Source: Tetranychus cinnabarinus (Eukaryota > Arthropoda > Arachnida > Trombidiformes > Tetranychidae). Taken from it: a stretch of 64,000 nt of DNA. A program made the translations under genes and the position numbers. Position 1 is the first letter of the stretch. The number at the start of each line of letters is the position of its first letter. Below are positions 52,311 through 64,000 of the stretch, one piece after another. Under the pieces are notes generated by a model. That model was not told where the DNA came from. It ran no database searches and saw only the letters and a program-made list of their open reading frames with translations. The stretch is from contig WHVY01000012.1 of assembly GCA_022266195.1 (NCBI GenBank), positions 1 to 64,000 of the forward strand. Direction: 5' to 3'.

Positions 52311-54020
52311 AATTGGAGCTTTGAATTCATATTGAATGCTTTGTGATCGTCAATGTTATTTCAATTAAAGCTTTGAATTCATATTGAATGCATTAAGATC
52401 GTCAATAATATTTCAATTGGAGCTCTGAATTCATATTGAATGCTTTGTGATCGTCAAAGTTATTTCAATTGGAGCTTTTAATGCAATTTACGCATTGGGA
52501 TCGTCAATGTTATTTCAATTGGAGCTCTGAATTCATATTGAATGCTTTGTGATCGTCAATGTTATTTCAATTGGAGCTTTTAATGCAATTTACGCATTGG
52601 GATCGTCAATGTTATTTCGCTTGGAGCTCTGAATTCATATTGAATGCTTTGTGATCGTCAATGTTATTTCAATTAAAGCTTTGAATGCAATTTACGCATT
52701 GGGATCGTCAATGTTATTTCAATTAAAGCTTTGAATGAAATTTACGCATTGGGATCGTCAATGCTATTTCCATTAAAGCTCTGAATTCATATTGAATGCA
52801 TTGGGATCGTCAATGTTATTTCAATTAAAGCTTTGAATTCATATTGAATGCATTGGGATCGTCAATGTTATTGCAATTGGAGCTCTGAATTCATATTGAA
52901 TGCTTTGTGATCGTCAATGTTATTTCAATTAAAGCTTTGAATGCAATTACGTATTGGGATCGTCAATGTTATTTCCATTAAAGCTCTGAATTCATATTGA
53001 ATGCATTGGGATCGTCAATGTTATTTCAATTAAAGCTTTGAATTCATATTGAATGCATTGGGATCGTCAATGTTATTGCAATTGGAGCTTTGAATTCATA
53101 TTGAATGCTTTGTGATCGTCAATGTTATTGCAATTGGAGCTTTGAATTCATATTGAATGCTTTGTGATCGTCAATGTTATTTCAATTATAGCTTTGAATG
53201 CAATTACGCATTGGGATCGTCAATGTTATTTCAATTAAAGCTTTGAATTCATATTGAATGCTTTGTGATCGTCAATGTTATTTCAATTAAAGCTTTGAAT
53301 GCAATTTACGCATTGGGATCGTCAATGTTATTTCGATTAAAGCTTTGAATTCATATTGAATGCATTAAGATCGCCAATGTTATTGCAATTGGAGCTTTTA
53401 ATTCAATTTACGCATTGAGATCGTCAATGTTATTTCAATTGGAGCTTTTAATGCAATTTACGCATTGTGATCGTCAATGTTATTTCAATTGGAGTTTTAA
53501 TTCAATTTAAGCATAGGGATCGTCAATGTTATTTCAATCAAAGCTTTGAATTCATATTGAATGCATTGGGATCGTCAATGTTATTTCAATCAAAGCTTTG
53601 AATTCATATTGAATGCATTGGGATCGTCAATGTTATTGCAATTGGAGCTTTTAATTCATATTGAATGCTTTGTGATCGTCAATGTTATTTCAATTGGAGC
53701 TTTTAATGCAATTTACGCATTGGGATCGTCAATGTTATTGCAATTGGAGCTTTGAATTCATATTGAATGCTTTGTGATCGTCAATGTTATTTCAATTAAA
53801 GCTTTGAATTCATATTGAATGCATTAAGATCGTCAATAATATTTCAATTGGAGCTCTGAATTCATATTGAATGCTTTGTGATCGTCAAAGTTATTTCAAT
53901 TGGAGCTTTTAATGCAATTTACGCATTGGGATCGTCAATGTTATTTCAATTGGAGCTCTGAATTAATATTGAATGCTTTGTGATCGTCAATGTTATTTCA
54001 ATTGGAGCTTTTAATGCAAT

Positions 54021-57000
54021 TTACGCATTGGCATCGTCAATGTTATTTCAATTGGAGCTCTGAATTCATATTGAATGCTTTGTGATCGTCAATGTTATTT
54101 CGATTGGAGCTACAAATTCAATTTACGCATTGGGATCGTCAATGTTATTTCAATTAAAGCTTTGAATTCATATTGAATGCATTGGGATCGTCAATGTTAT
54201 TGCAATTGGAGCTTTTAATTCAATTTACGCATTGGGATCGTCAATGTTATTTCAATTGGAGCTTTTTAATGCAATTCACGCATTTAGATCGTCAATGTTA
54301 TTTCAATTAAAGCTCTGAATTCATATTGAATGCATTGTGATCGTCAATGTTATTTCAATTAAAGCTTTGAATGCAATTTACGCATTGGGATCGTCAATGT
54401 TATTTCAATTAAAGCTTTGAATGCAATTACGTATTGGGATCGTCAATGTTATTTCCATTAAAGCTCTGAATTCATATTGAATGCATTGGGATCGTCAATG
54501 TTATTTCAATTAAAGCTTTGAATTCATATTGAATGCATTGGGATCGTCAATGTTATTGCAATTGGAGCTTTGAATTCATATTGAATGCTTTGTGATCGTC
54601 AATGTTATTTCAATTAAAGCTTTGAATGCAATTACGTATTGGGATCGTAAATGTTATTTCAATTAAAGCTTTGAATTCATATTGAATGCATTGAAATCGC
54701 CAATGTTATTGCAATTGGAGCTTTTAATTCAATTTACGCATTGAGATCGTCAATGTTATTTCAATTGGAGCTTTTAATGCAATTTACGCATTGTGATCGT
54801 CAATGTTATTTCAATTGGAGTTTTAATTCAATTTAAGCATAGGGATCGTCAATGTTATTTCAATCAAAGCTTTGAATTCATATTGAATGCATTGGGATCG
54901 TCAATGTTATTTCAATCAAAGCTTTGAATTCATATTGAATGCATTGGGATCGTCAATGTTATTGCAATTGGAGCTTTTAATTCAATACACGCATTGGGAT
55001 CGTCAATGGTATTGCAATTGGAGCTTTGAATTCATATTGAATGCTTTGTGATCGTCAATGTTATTTCAATTAAAGCTTTGAATGCAATTACGTATTGGGA
55101 TCGTAAATGTTATTTCAATTAAAGCTTTGAATTCATATTGAATGCATTGAAATCGTCAATAATATTTCAATTGGAGCTCTGAATTCATATTGAATGCTTT
55201 GTGATCGTCAATGTTATTTCAATTGGAGCTTTTAATGCAATTTACGCATTGGGATCGTCAATATTATTTCAATTGGAGCTTTGAATTCATATTGAATGCT
55301 TTGTGATCGTCAATGTTATTTCAATTATAGCTTTGAATGCAATTATGCATTGGGATCGTCAATGTTATTTCAATTAAAGCTTTGAATTCATATTGAATGC
55401 TTTGTGATCGTTAATGTTATTTCAATTAAAGCTTTGAATGCAAATTACGCATTGGGATCGTCAATGTTATTTCAATTAAAGCTTTGAATTCATATTGAAT
55501 GCATTGGGATCGTCAATGTTATTTCAATCAAAGCTTTGAATTCATATTGAATGCATTGGGATCGTCAATGTTATTGCAATTGGAGCTTTTAATTCATATT
55601 GAATGCTTTGTGATCGTCAATGTTATTTCAATTGGAGCTTTTAATGCAATTTACGCATTGGGATCGTCAATGTTATTGCAATTGGAGCTTTGAATTCATA
55701 TTGAATGCTTTGTGATCGTCAATGTTATTTCAATTAAAGCTTTGAATTCATATTGAATGCATTAAGATCGTCAATAATATTTCAATTGGAGCTCTGAATT
55801 CATATTGAATGCTTTGTGATCGTCAAAGTTATTTCAATTGGAGCTTTTAATGCAATTTACGCATTGGGATCGTCAATGTTATTTCAATTGGAGCTCTGAA
55901 TTCATATTGAATGCTTTGTGATCGTCAATGTTATTTCAATTGGAGCTTTTAATGCAATTTACGCATTGGGATCGTCAATGTTATTTCGCTTGGAGCTCTG
56001 AATTCATATTGAATGCTTTGTGATCGTCAATGTTATTTCAATTGGAGCTTTAAATTCAATTTACGCATTGGCATCGTCAATGTTATTTCAATTGGAGCTC
56101 TGAATTCATATTGAATGCTTTGTGATCGTCAATGTTATTTCGATTGGAGCTACAAATTCAATTTACGCATTGGGATCGTCAATGTTATTTCAATTAAAGC
56201 TTTGAATTCATATTGAATGCATTGGGATCGTCAATGTTATTGCAATTGGAGCTTTTAATTCAATTTACGCATTGGGATCGTCAATGTTATTTCAATTGGA
56301 GCTTTTTAATGCAATTCACGCATTTAGATCGTCAATGTTATTTCAATTAAAGCTCTGAATTCATATTGAATGCATTGTGATCGTCAATGTTATTTCAATT
56401 AAAGCTTTGAATGCAATTTACGCATTGGGATCGTCAATGTTATTTCAATTAAAGCTTTGAATGCAATTACGTATTGGGATCGTCAATGTTATTTCCATTA
56501 AAGCTCTGAATTCATATTGAATGCATTGGGATCGTCAATGTTATTTCAATTAAAGCTTTGAATTCATATTGAATGCATTGGGATCGTCAATGTTATTGCA
56601 ATTGGAGCTTTGAATTCATATTGAATGCTTTGTGATCGTCAATGTTATTTCAATTAAAGCTTTGAATGCAATTACGTATTGGGATCGTAAATGTTATTTC
56701 AATTAAAGCTTTGAATTCATATTGAATGCATTGAAATCGCCAATGTTATTGCAATTGGAGCTTTTAATTCAATTTACGCATTGAGATCGTCAATGTTATT
56801 TCAATTGGAGCTTTTAATGCAATTTACGCATTGTGATCGTCAATGTTATTTCAATTGGAGTTTTAATTCAATTTAAGCATAGGGATCGTCAATGTTATTT
56901 CAATCAAAGCTTTGAATTCATATTGAATGCATTGGGATCGTCAATGTTATTTCAATCAAAGCTTTGAATTCATATTGAATGCATTGGGATCGTCAATGTT

Positions 57001-57560
57001 ATTGCAATTGGAGCTTTTAATTCAATTTACGCATTGGGATCGTCAATGGTATTGCAATTGGAGCTTTGAATTCATATTGAATGCTTTGTGATCGTCAATG
57101 TTATTTCAATTAAAGCTTTGAATGCAATTACGTATTGGGATCGTAAATGTTATTTCAATTAAAGCTTTGAATTCATATTGAATGCATTGAAATCGTCAAT
57201 AATATTTCAATTGGAGCTCTGAATTCATATTGAATGCTTTGTCATCGTCAATGTTATTTCAATTGGAGCTTTTAATGCAATTTACGCATTGGGATCGTCA
57301 ATGTTATTTCAATTGGAGCTTTGAATTCATATTGAATGCTTTGTGATCGTCAATGTTATTTCAATTATAGCTTTGAATGCAATTATGCATTGGGATCGTC
57401 AATGTTATTTCAATTAAAGCTTTGAATTCATATTGAATGCTTTGTGATCGTTAATGTTATTTCAATTAAAGCTTTGAATGCAAATTACGCATTGGGATCG
57501 TCAATGTTATTTCAATTAAAGCTTTGAATTCATATTGAATGCATTGGGATCGTCAATGTT
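54021..57560. repeat. 2,040-bp tandem super-repeat (~1.7 copies)
   Basis: The segment from 54021 reappears at 56061 with a constant 2,040-bp offset (40 monomers). The few differences seen by eye include 54985-54990 vs 57025-57030, 55263 vs 57303 and 55203 vs 57243. The copies part company near 55520/57560. Confidence 0.86.
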
Positions 57561-58169
57561 ATTTCAATTAAAGCTTTGAATTCATATTGAATGCATTGAG
57601 ATCGCCAATGTTATTGCAATTGGAGCTTTTTATTCAATTTACGCATTGGGATCGTCAATGTTATTTCAATTGGAGCTTTTAATGCAATTTACGCATTGTG
57701 ATCGTCAATGTTATTTCAATTGGAGCTTTTAATTCAATTTACGCATTGGGATCGTCAATGTTATTTCAATTAAAGCTTTGAATTCATATTGAATGCATTG
57801 GGATCGTCAATGTTATTTCAAGCAAAGCTTTGAATTCATATTGAATGCATTGAAATCGTCAATGTTATTGCAATTGGAGCTTTGAATTCATATTGAATGC
57901 TTTGTGATCGTCAATGTTATTTCAATTATAGCTTTGAATGCAATTACGCATTAGGATCGTCAATGTTATTTCAATTAAAGCTTTGAATTCATATTGAATG
58001 CTTTGTGATCGTCAATGTTATTTCAATTAAAGCTTTGAATGCAATTTACGCATTGGGATCGTCAATGTTATTTCCATTAAAGCTCTGAATTCATATTGAA
58101 TGCATTGGGATCGTCAATGTTATTTCAATTAAAGCTTTGAATTCATATTGAATGCATTGGGATCGTCAA

Positions 58170-61100
58170 TGTTATTTCAATTAAAGCTTTGAATTCATAT
58201 TGAATGCTTTGTGATCGTCAATGTTATTTCAATTAAAGCTTTGAATGCAATTTACGCATTGGGATCGTCAATGTTATTTCGATTAAAGCTTCGAATGCAA
58301 TTTACGCATTGGGATCGTCAATGTTATTTCAATTAAAGCTTTGAATTCATATTGAATGCATTAAGATCGCCAATGTTATTGCAATTGGAGCTTTTAATTC
58401 AATTTACGCATTGAGATCGTCAATGTTTTTCCAATTGGAGCTTTTAATGCAATTTACGCATTGTGATCGTCAATGTTATTTCAATTGGAGTTTTAATTCA
58501 ATTTAAGCATAGGGATCGTCAATGTTATTTCAATCAAAGCTTTGAATTCATATTGAATGCATTGGGATCGTCAATGTTATTTCAATCAAAGCTTTGAATT
58601 CATATTGAATGCATTGGGATCGTCAATGTTATTGCAATTGGAGCTTTTAATTCAATTTACGCATTGGGATCGTCAATGGTATTGCAATTGGAGCTTTGAA
58701 TTCATATTGAATGCTTTGTGATCGTCAATGTTATTTCAATTAAAGCTTTGAATGCAATTACGTATTGGGATCGTAAATGTTATTTCAATTAAAGCTTTGA
58801 ATTCATATTGAATGCATTGAAATCGTCAATGTTATTGCAATTGGAGCTTTGAATTCATATTGAATGCTTTGTGATCGTCAATGTTATTTCAATTATAGCT
58901 TTGAATGCAATTATGCATTGGGATCGTCAATGTTATTTCAATTAAAGCTTTGAATTCATATTGAATGCTTTGTGATCGTTAATGTTATTTCAATTAAAGC
59001 TTTGAATACAAATTACGCATTGAAATCGTCAATGTTATTTCAATTAAAGCTTTGAATTCATATTGTATGCATTGGGATCGTCAATGTTATTTCAATTAAA
59101 GCTTTGAATTCATATTGAATGCATTGAGATCGCCAATGTTATTGCAATTGGAGCTTTTTATTCAATTTACGCATTGTGATCGTCAATGTTATTTCAATTG
59201 GAGCTTTTAATTCAATTTACGCATTGGGATCGTCAATGTTATTTCAATTAAAGCTTTGAATTCATATTGAATGCATTGGGATCGTCAATGTTATTTCAAT
59301 CAAAGCTTTGAATTCATATTGAATGCATTGAAATCGTCAATGTTATTGCAATTGGAGCTTTGAATTCATATTGAATGCTGCGTGATCGTCAATGTTATTT
59401 CAATTAAAGCTTTGAATTCATATTGAATGCATTGAGATCGCCAATGTTATTGCAATTGGAGCTTTTTATTCAATTTACGCATTGGGATCGTCAATGTTAT
59501 TTCAATTGGAGCTTTTAATGCAATTTACGCATTGTGATCGTCAATGTTATTTCAATTGGAGCTTTTAATTCAATTTACGCATTGGGATCGTCAATGTTAT
59601 TTCAATTAAAGCTTTGAATTCATATTGAATGCATTGGGATCGTCAATGTTATTTCAATCAAAGCTTTGAATTCATATTGAATGCATTGAAATCGTCAATG
59701 TTATTGCAATTGGAGCTTTGAATTCATATTGAATGCTTTGTGATCGTCAATGTTATTTCAATTATAGCTTTGAATGCAATTACGCATTAGGATCGTCAAT
59801 GTTATTTCAATTAAAGCTTTGAATTCATATTGAATGCTTTGTGATCGTCAATGTTATTTCAATTAAAGCTTTGAATGCAATTTACGCATTGGGATCGTCA
59901 ATGTTATTTCAATTAAAGCTTTGAATGAAATTTACGCATTGGGATCGTCAATGTTATTTCCATTAAAGCTCTGAATTCATATTGAATGCATTGGGATCGT
60001 CAATGTTATTTCAATTAAAGCTTTGAATTCATATTGAATGCATTGGGATCGTCAATGTTATTGCAATTGGAGCTTTGAATTCATATTGAATGCTTTGTGA
60101 TCGTCAATGTTATTTCAATTATAGCTTTGAATGCAATTACGCATTGGGATCGTCAATGTTATTTCAATTAAAGCTTTGAATGAAATTTACGCATTGGGAT
60201 CGTCAATGTTATTTCCATTAAAGCTCTGAATTCATATTGAATGCATTGGGATCGTCAATGTTATTTCAATTAAAGCTTTGAATTCATATTGAATGCATTG
60301 GGATCGTCAATGTTATTGCAATTGGAGCTTTGAATTCATATTGAATGCTTTGTGATCGTCAATGTTATTTCAATTATAGCTTTGAATGCAATTACGCATT
60401 AAGATCGTCAATGTTATTTCAATTAAAGCTTTGAATTCATATTGAATGCTTTGTGATCGTCAATGTTATTTCAATTAAAGCTTTGAATGCAATTTACGCA
60501 TTGGGATCGTCAATGTTATTTCGATTAAAGCTTCGAATGCAATTTACGCATTGGGATCGTCAATGTTATTTCAATTAAAGCTTTGAATTCATATTGAATG
60601 CATTAAGATCGCCAATGTTATTGCAATTGGAGCTTTTAATTCAATTTACGCATTGAGATCGTCAATGTTATTTCAATTGGAGCTTTTAATGCAATTTACG
60701 CATTGTGATCGTCAATGTTATTTCAATTGGAGTTTTAATTCAATTTAAGCATAGGGATCGTCAATGTTATTTCAATCAAAGCTTTGAATTTATATTGAAT
60801 GCATTGGGATCGTCAATGTTATTTCAATCAAAGCTTTGAATTCATATTGAATGCATTGGGATCGTCAATGTTATTGCAATTGGAGCTTTTAATTCAATTT
60901 ACGCATTGGGATCGTCAATGGTATTGCAATTGGAGCTTTGAATTCATATTGAATGCTTTGTGATCGTCAATGTTATTTCAATTAAAGCTTTGAATGCAAT
61001 TACGTATTGGGATCGTAAATGTTATTTCAATTAAAGCTTTGAATTCATATTGAATGCATTAAAATCGTCAATGTTATTGCAATTGGAGCTTTGAATTCAT

Positions 61101-62840
61101 ATTGAATGCTTTGTGATCGTCAATGTTATTTCAATTATAGCTTTGAATGCAATTATGCATTGGGATCGTCAATGTTATTTCAATTAAAGCTTTGAATTCA
61201 TATTGAATGCTTTGTGATCGTTAATGTTATTTCAATTAAAGCTTTGAATGCAAATTACGCATTGAAATCGTCAATGTTATTTCAATTAAAGCTTTGAATT
61301 CATATTGTATGCATTGGGATCGTCAATGTTATTTCAATTAAAGCTTTGAATTCATATTGAATGCATTGAGATCGCCAATGTTATTGCAATTGGAGCTTTT
61401 TATTCAATTTACGCATTGGGATCGTCAATGTTATTTTAATTGGAGCTTTTAATGCAATTTACGCATTGTGATCGTCAATGTTATTTCAATTGGAGCTTTT
61501 AATTCAATTTACGCATTGGGATCGTCAATGTTATTTCAATTAAAGCTTTGAATTCATATTGAATGCATTGGGATCGTCAATGTTATTTCAATCAAAGCTT
61601 TGAATTCATATTGAATGCATTGTAATCGTCAATGTTATTGCAATTGGAGCTTTGAATTCATATTGAATGCTTTGTGATCGTCAATGTTATTTCAATTATA
61701 GCTTTGAATGCAATTACGCATTAGGATCGTCAATGTTATTTCAATTAAAGCTTTGAATTCATATTGAATGCTCTGTGATCGTCAATGTTATTTCAATTAA
61801 AGCTTTGAATGCAATTTACGCATTGGGATCGTCAATGTTATTTCAATTAAAGCTTTGAATGAAATTTTCGCATTGGGATCGTCAATGCTATTTCCATTAA
61901 AGCTCTGAATTCATATTGAATGCATTGGGATCGTCAATGTTATTTCAATTAAAGCTTTGAATTCATATTGAATGCATTGGGATCGTCAATGTTATTGCAA
62001 TTGGAGCTTTGAATTCATATTGAATGCTTTGTGATCGTCAATGTTATTTCAATTAAAGCTTTGAATGCAATTACGTATTGGGATCGTCAATGTTATTTCA
62101 ATTAAAGCTTTGAATTCATATTGAATGCATTGAAATCGTCAATGTTATTGCAATTGAACCTTTGAATTGATATTGAATGCTTTGTGATCGTCAATGTTAT
62201 TTCAATCAAAGCTTTGAATTTATATTGAATGCATTGGGATCGTCAATGTTATTACAATCAAAGCTTTGAATTCATATTGAATGCATTGGGATCGTCAATG
62301 TTATTGCAATTGGAGCTTTTAATTCAATTTACGCATTGGGATCGTCAATGGTATTGCAATTGGAGCTTTGAATTCATATTGAATGCTTTGTGATCGTCAA
62401 TGTTATTTCAATTAAAGCTTTGAATGCAATTACGTATTGGGATCGTAAATGTTATTTCAATTAAAGCTTTGAATTCATATTGAATGCATTAAAATCGTCA
62501 ATGTTATTGCAATTGGAGCTTTGAATTCATATTGAATGCTTTGTGATCGTCAATGTTATTTCAATTATAGCTTTGAATGCAATCATGCATTGGGATCGTC
62601 AATGTTATTTCAATTAAAGCTTTGAATTCATATTGAATGCTTTGTGATCGTTAATGTTATTTCAATTAAAGCTTTGAATGCAAATTACGCATTGAAATCG
62701 TCAATGTTATTTCAATTAAAGCTTTGAATTCATATTGTATGCATTGGGATCGTCAATGTTATTTCAATTAAAGCTTTGAATTCATATTGAATGCATTGAG
62801 ATCGCCAATGTTATTGCAATTGGAGCTTTTTATTCAATTT
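58170..62840. repeat. Duplicated ~1-kb and ~0.64-kb segments, offsets 2,242 and 1,430 bp
   Basis: CTTCGAATGC (58289, 60531) and TATTGTATGC (59061, 61303, 62733) show that 58170-59165 matches 60412-61407 and that about 60770-61410 matches 62200-62840. Offsets equal 44 and 28 monomers. The matching pieces are separated by unrelated monomer orders, unlike the tandem super-repeats elsewhere. Confidence 0.8.
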
Positions 62841-64000
62841 ACGCATTGGGATCGTCAATGTTATTTCAATTAAAGCTTTGAATTCATATTGAATGCATTG
62901 TAATCGTCAATGTTATTTCAATTAAAGCTTTGAATTCATATTGAATGCTCTGTGATCGTCAATGTTATTTCAATTAAAGCTTTGAATGCAATTTACGCAT
63001 TGGGATCGTCAATGTTATTTCAATTAAAGCTTTGAATGAAATTTTTGCATTGGGATCGTCAATGCTATTTCCATTAAAGCTCTGAATTCATATTGAATGC
63101 ATTGGGATCGTCAATGTTATTTCAATTAAAGCTTTGAATTCATATTGAATGCATTGGGATCGTCAATGTTATTGCAATTGGAGCTTTGAATTCATATTGA
63201 ATGCTTTGTGATCGTCAATGTTATTTCAATTAAAGCTTTGAATGCAATTACGTATTGGGATCGTCAATGTTATTTCAATTAAAGCTTTGAATTCATATTG
63301 AATGCATTGAAATCGTCAATGTTATTGCAATTGGAGCTTTGAATTCATATTGAATGCTTTGTGATCGTCAATGTTATTTCAATTAAAGCTTTGAATGCAA
63401 TTTACGCATTGGGATCGTCAATGTTATTTCGATTAAAGCTTTGAATGCAATTTACGCATTGGGATCGTCAATGTTATTTCAATTAAAGCTTTGAATTCAT
63501 ATTGAATGCATTAAGATCGCCAATGTTATTGCAATTGGAGCTTTTAATTCAATTTACGCATTGAGATCGTCAATGTTATTTCAATTGGAGCTTTTAATGC
63601 AATTTACGCATTGTGATCGTCAATGTTATTTCAATTGGAGTTTTAATTCAATTTAAGCATTGTGATCGTCAATGTTATTTCAATCAAAGCTTTGAATTCA
63701 TATTGAATGCATTGGGATCGTCAATGTTATTTCAATCAAAGCTTTGAATTCATATTGAATGCATTGGGATCGTCAATGTTATTTCAATTAAAGCTTTCAA
63801 TTCATATTGAATGCATTAAGATCGCCAATGTTATTGCAATTGGAGCTTTTAATTCAATTTACGCATTGAGATCGTCAATGTTATTTCAATTGGAGTTTTA
63901 ATTCAATTTAAGCATTGTGATCGTCAATGTTATTTCAATCAAAGCTTTGAATTCATATTGAATGCATTGGGATCGTCAATGTTATTTCAATCAAAGCTTT

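Larger units (their letters stand above)
6781..64000. repeat. Satellite array, ~51-bp monomer, ~1,100 copies
   Basis: The whole interval is a head-to-tail tandem repeat with no other sequence embedded in it. Monomers are 49, 50, 51 or 52 bp. All share the core GATCGTCAATGTTATTTCAA or a one- to two-base variant, followed by a more variable half built from a (T/G)AGC(T)TT segment, AATTCA or AATGCA, and either ATATTGAATGC or ATTTACGC. Monomer G+C is about one third. The left edge is abrupt, with no zone of decaying monomers. The array continues past the right edge of the window. Total monomer number is array length divided by 51, not a count. Confidence 0.98.
38356..64000. repeat. Satellite block A3 (family A to the window end)
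   Basis: Uninterrupted family A monomers over 25.6 kb. Distinctive variants mark shared ancestry of segments: AAGCATAGGGATCG, GAATGCGTTTACGC, GGAGCTACAAATTC, GTCAATAATATTTC, TTTCGCTTGGAGC and GTCAAAGTTATTTC. Each recurs at spacings that are multiples of about 51 bp. Subregions with clear periodicity are listed separately. Confidence 0.92.

Noticed and set aside
51621..63901. Recurring 64-codon open frames in block A3 (51621, 52130, 53561, 55499, 63707)
   Set aside because: Copies of the same run of satellite monomers carried by super-repeats; no independent sign of coding.
6781..64000. CRISPR-like repeat array
   Set aside because: Monomers are contiguous with no unique spacers, and the neighbouring element is a eukaryotic LINE.
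6781..64000. CENP-B box or telomeric TTAGG repeats within the satellite
   Set aside because: No monomer contains a CENP-B-box-like NTTCGNNNNANNCGGGN pattern, and no TTAGG/CCTAA run was seen beyond the junction at 6771-6782.

Overview
The window looks like part of an arthropod, most likely insect, chromosome. It holds one non-LTR retrotransposon at the left edge and then a single satellite array that fills everything else. No host gene, RNA gene, CRISPR array or bacterial-type feature is visible. The insect assignment rests on the element belonging to the R1 clade (its RT and Gag motifs match R1/TRAS/SART/Waldo-type elements) and on two CCTAA units, the complement of the common insect telomere repeat TTAGG, lying directly behind its poly(A) tail. 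The species cannot be named from this.

Positions 1-6772: the 3' part of an R1-clade LINE in + orientation. The 5' end lies outside the window. ORF1 (Gag-like, three zinc knuckles) is broken by a frameshift between about 678 and 722. ORF2 (APE-type endonuclease, reverse transcriptase, RNase H, C-terminal CCHC-like motif) runs in one frame from 1933 to 5655 but carries one in-frame TGA at 2401-2403 inside the endonuclease. All catalytic motifs of RT and RNase H are present, so this looks like a young but disabled copy. A 1.1-kb 3' UTR ends in several predicted hairpins, an AATAAA signal and a 13-A tail.

Positions 6773-6782: CCTAACCTAA, a two-unit telomere-like linker. Positions 6781-64000: about 57.2 kb of uninterrupted tandem repeat with a 49-52 bp monomer (mean near 51 bp, roughly 1,100 copies, about one third G+C). 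Two monomer families alternate in large blocks. Family A occupies 6.8-13.3, 34.0-35.0 and 38.4-64.0 kb. Family B occupies 13.3-34.0 and 35.0-38.4 kb.

The array is organised hierarchically: monomer, then 102-bp dimers, 153-bp trimers and a 256-bp five-monomer higher-order repeat, then nested super-repeats of about 0.5 to 4.3 kb. Every period I measured is close to a whole number of monomers. Near-identical super-repeat copies point to recent, in-register amplification. The many repetitive open frames inside the array are by-products of 50+52 bp monomer pairs, whose sum (102) is divisible by three; I do not annotate them as genes. Super-repeat edges below are good to about one monomer, because they were read by eye.
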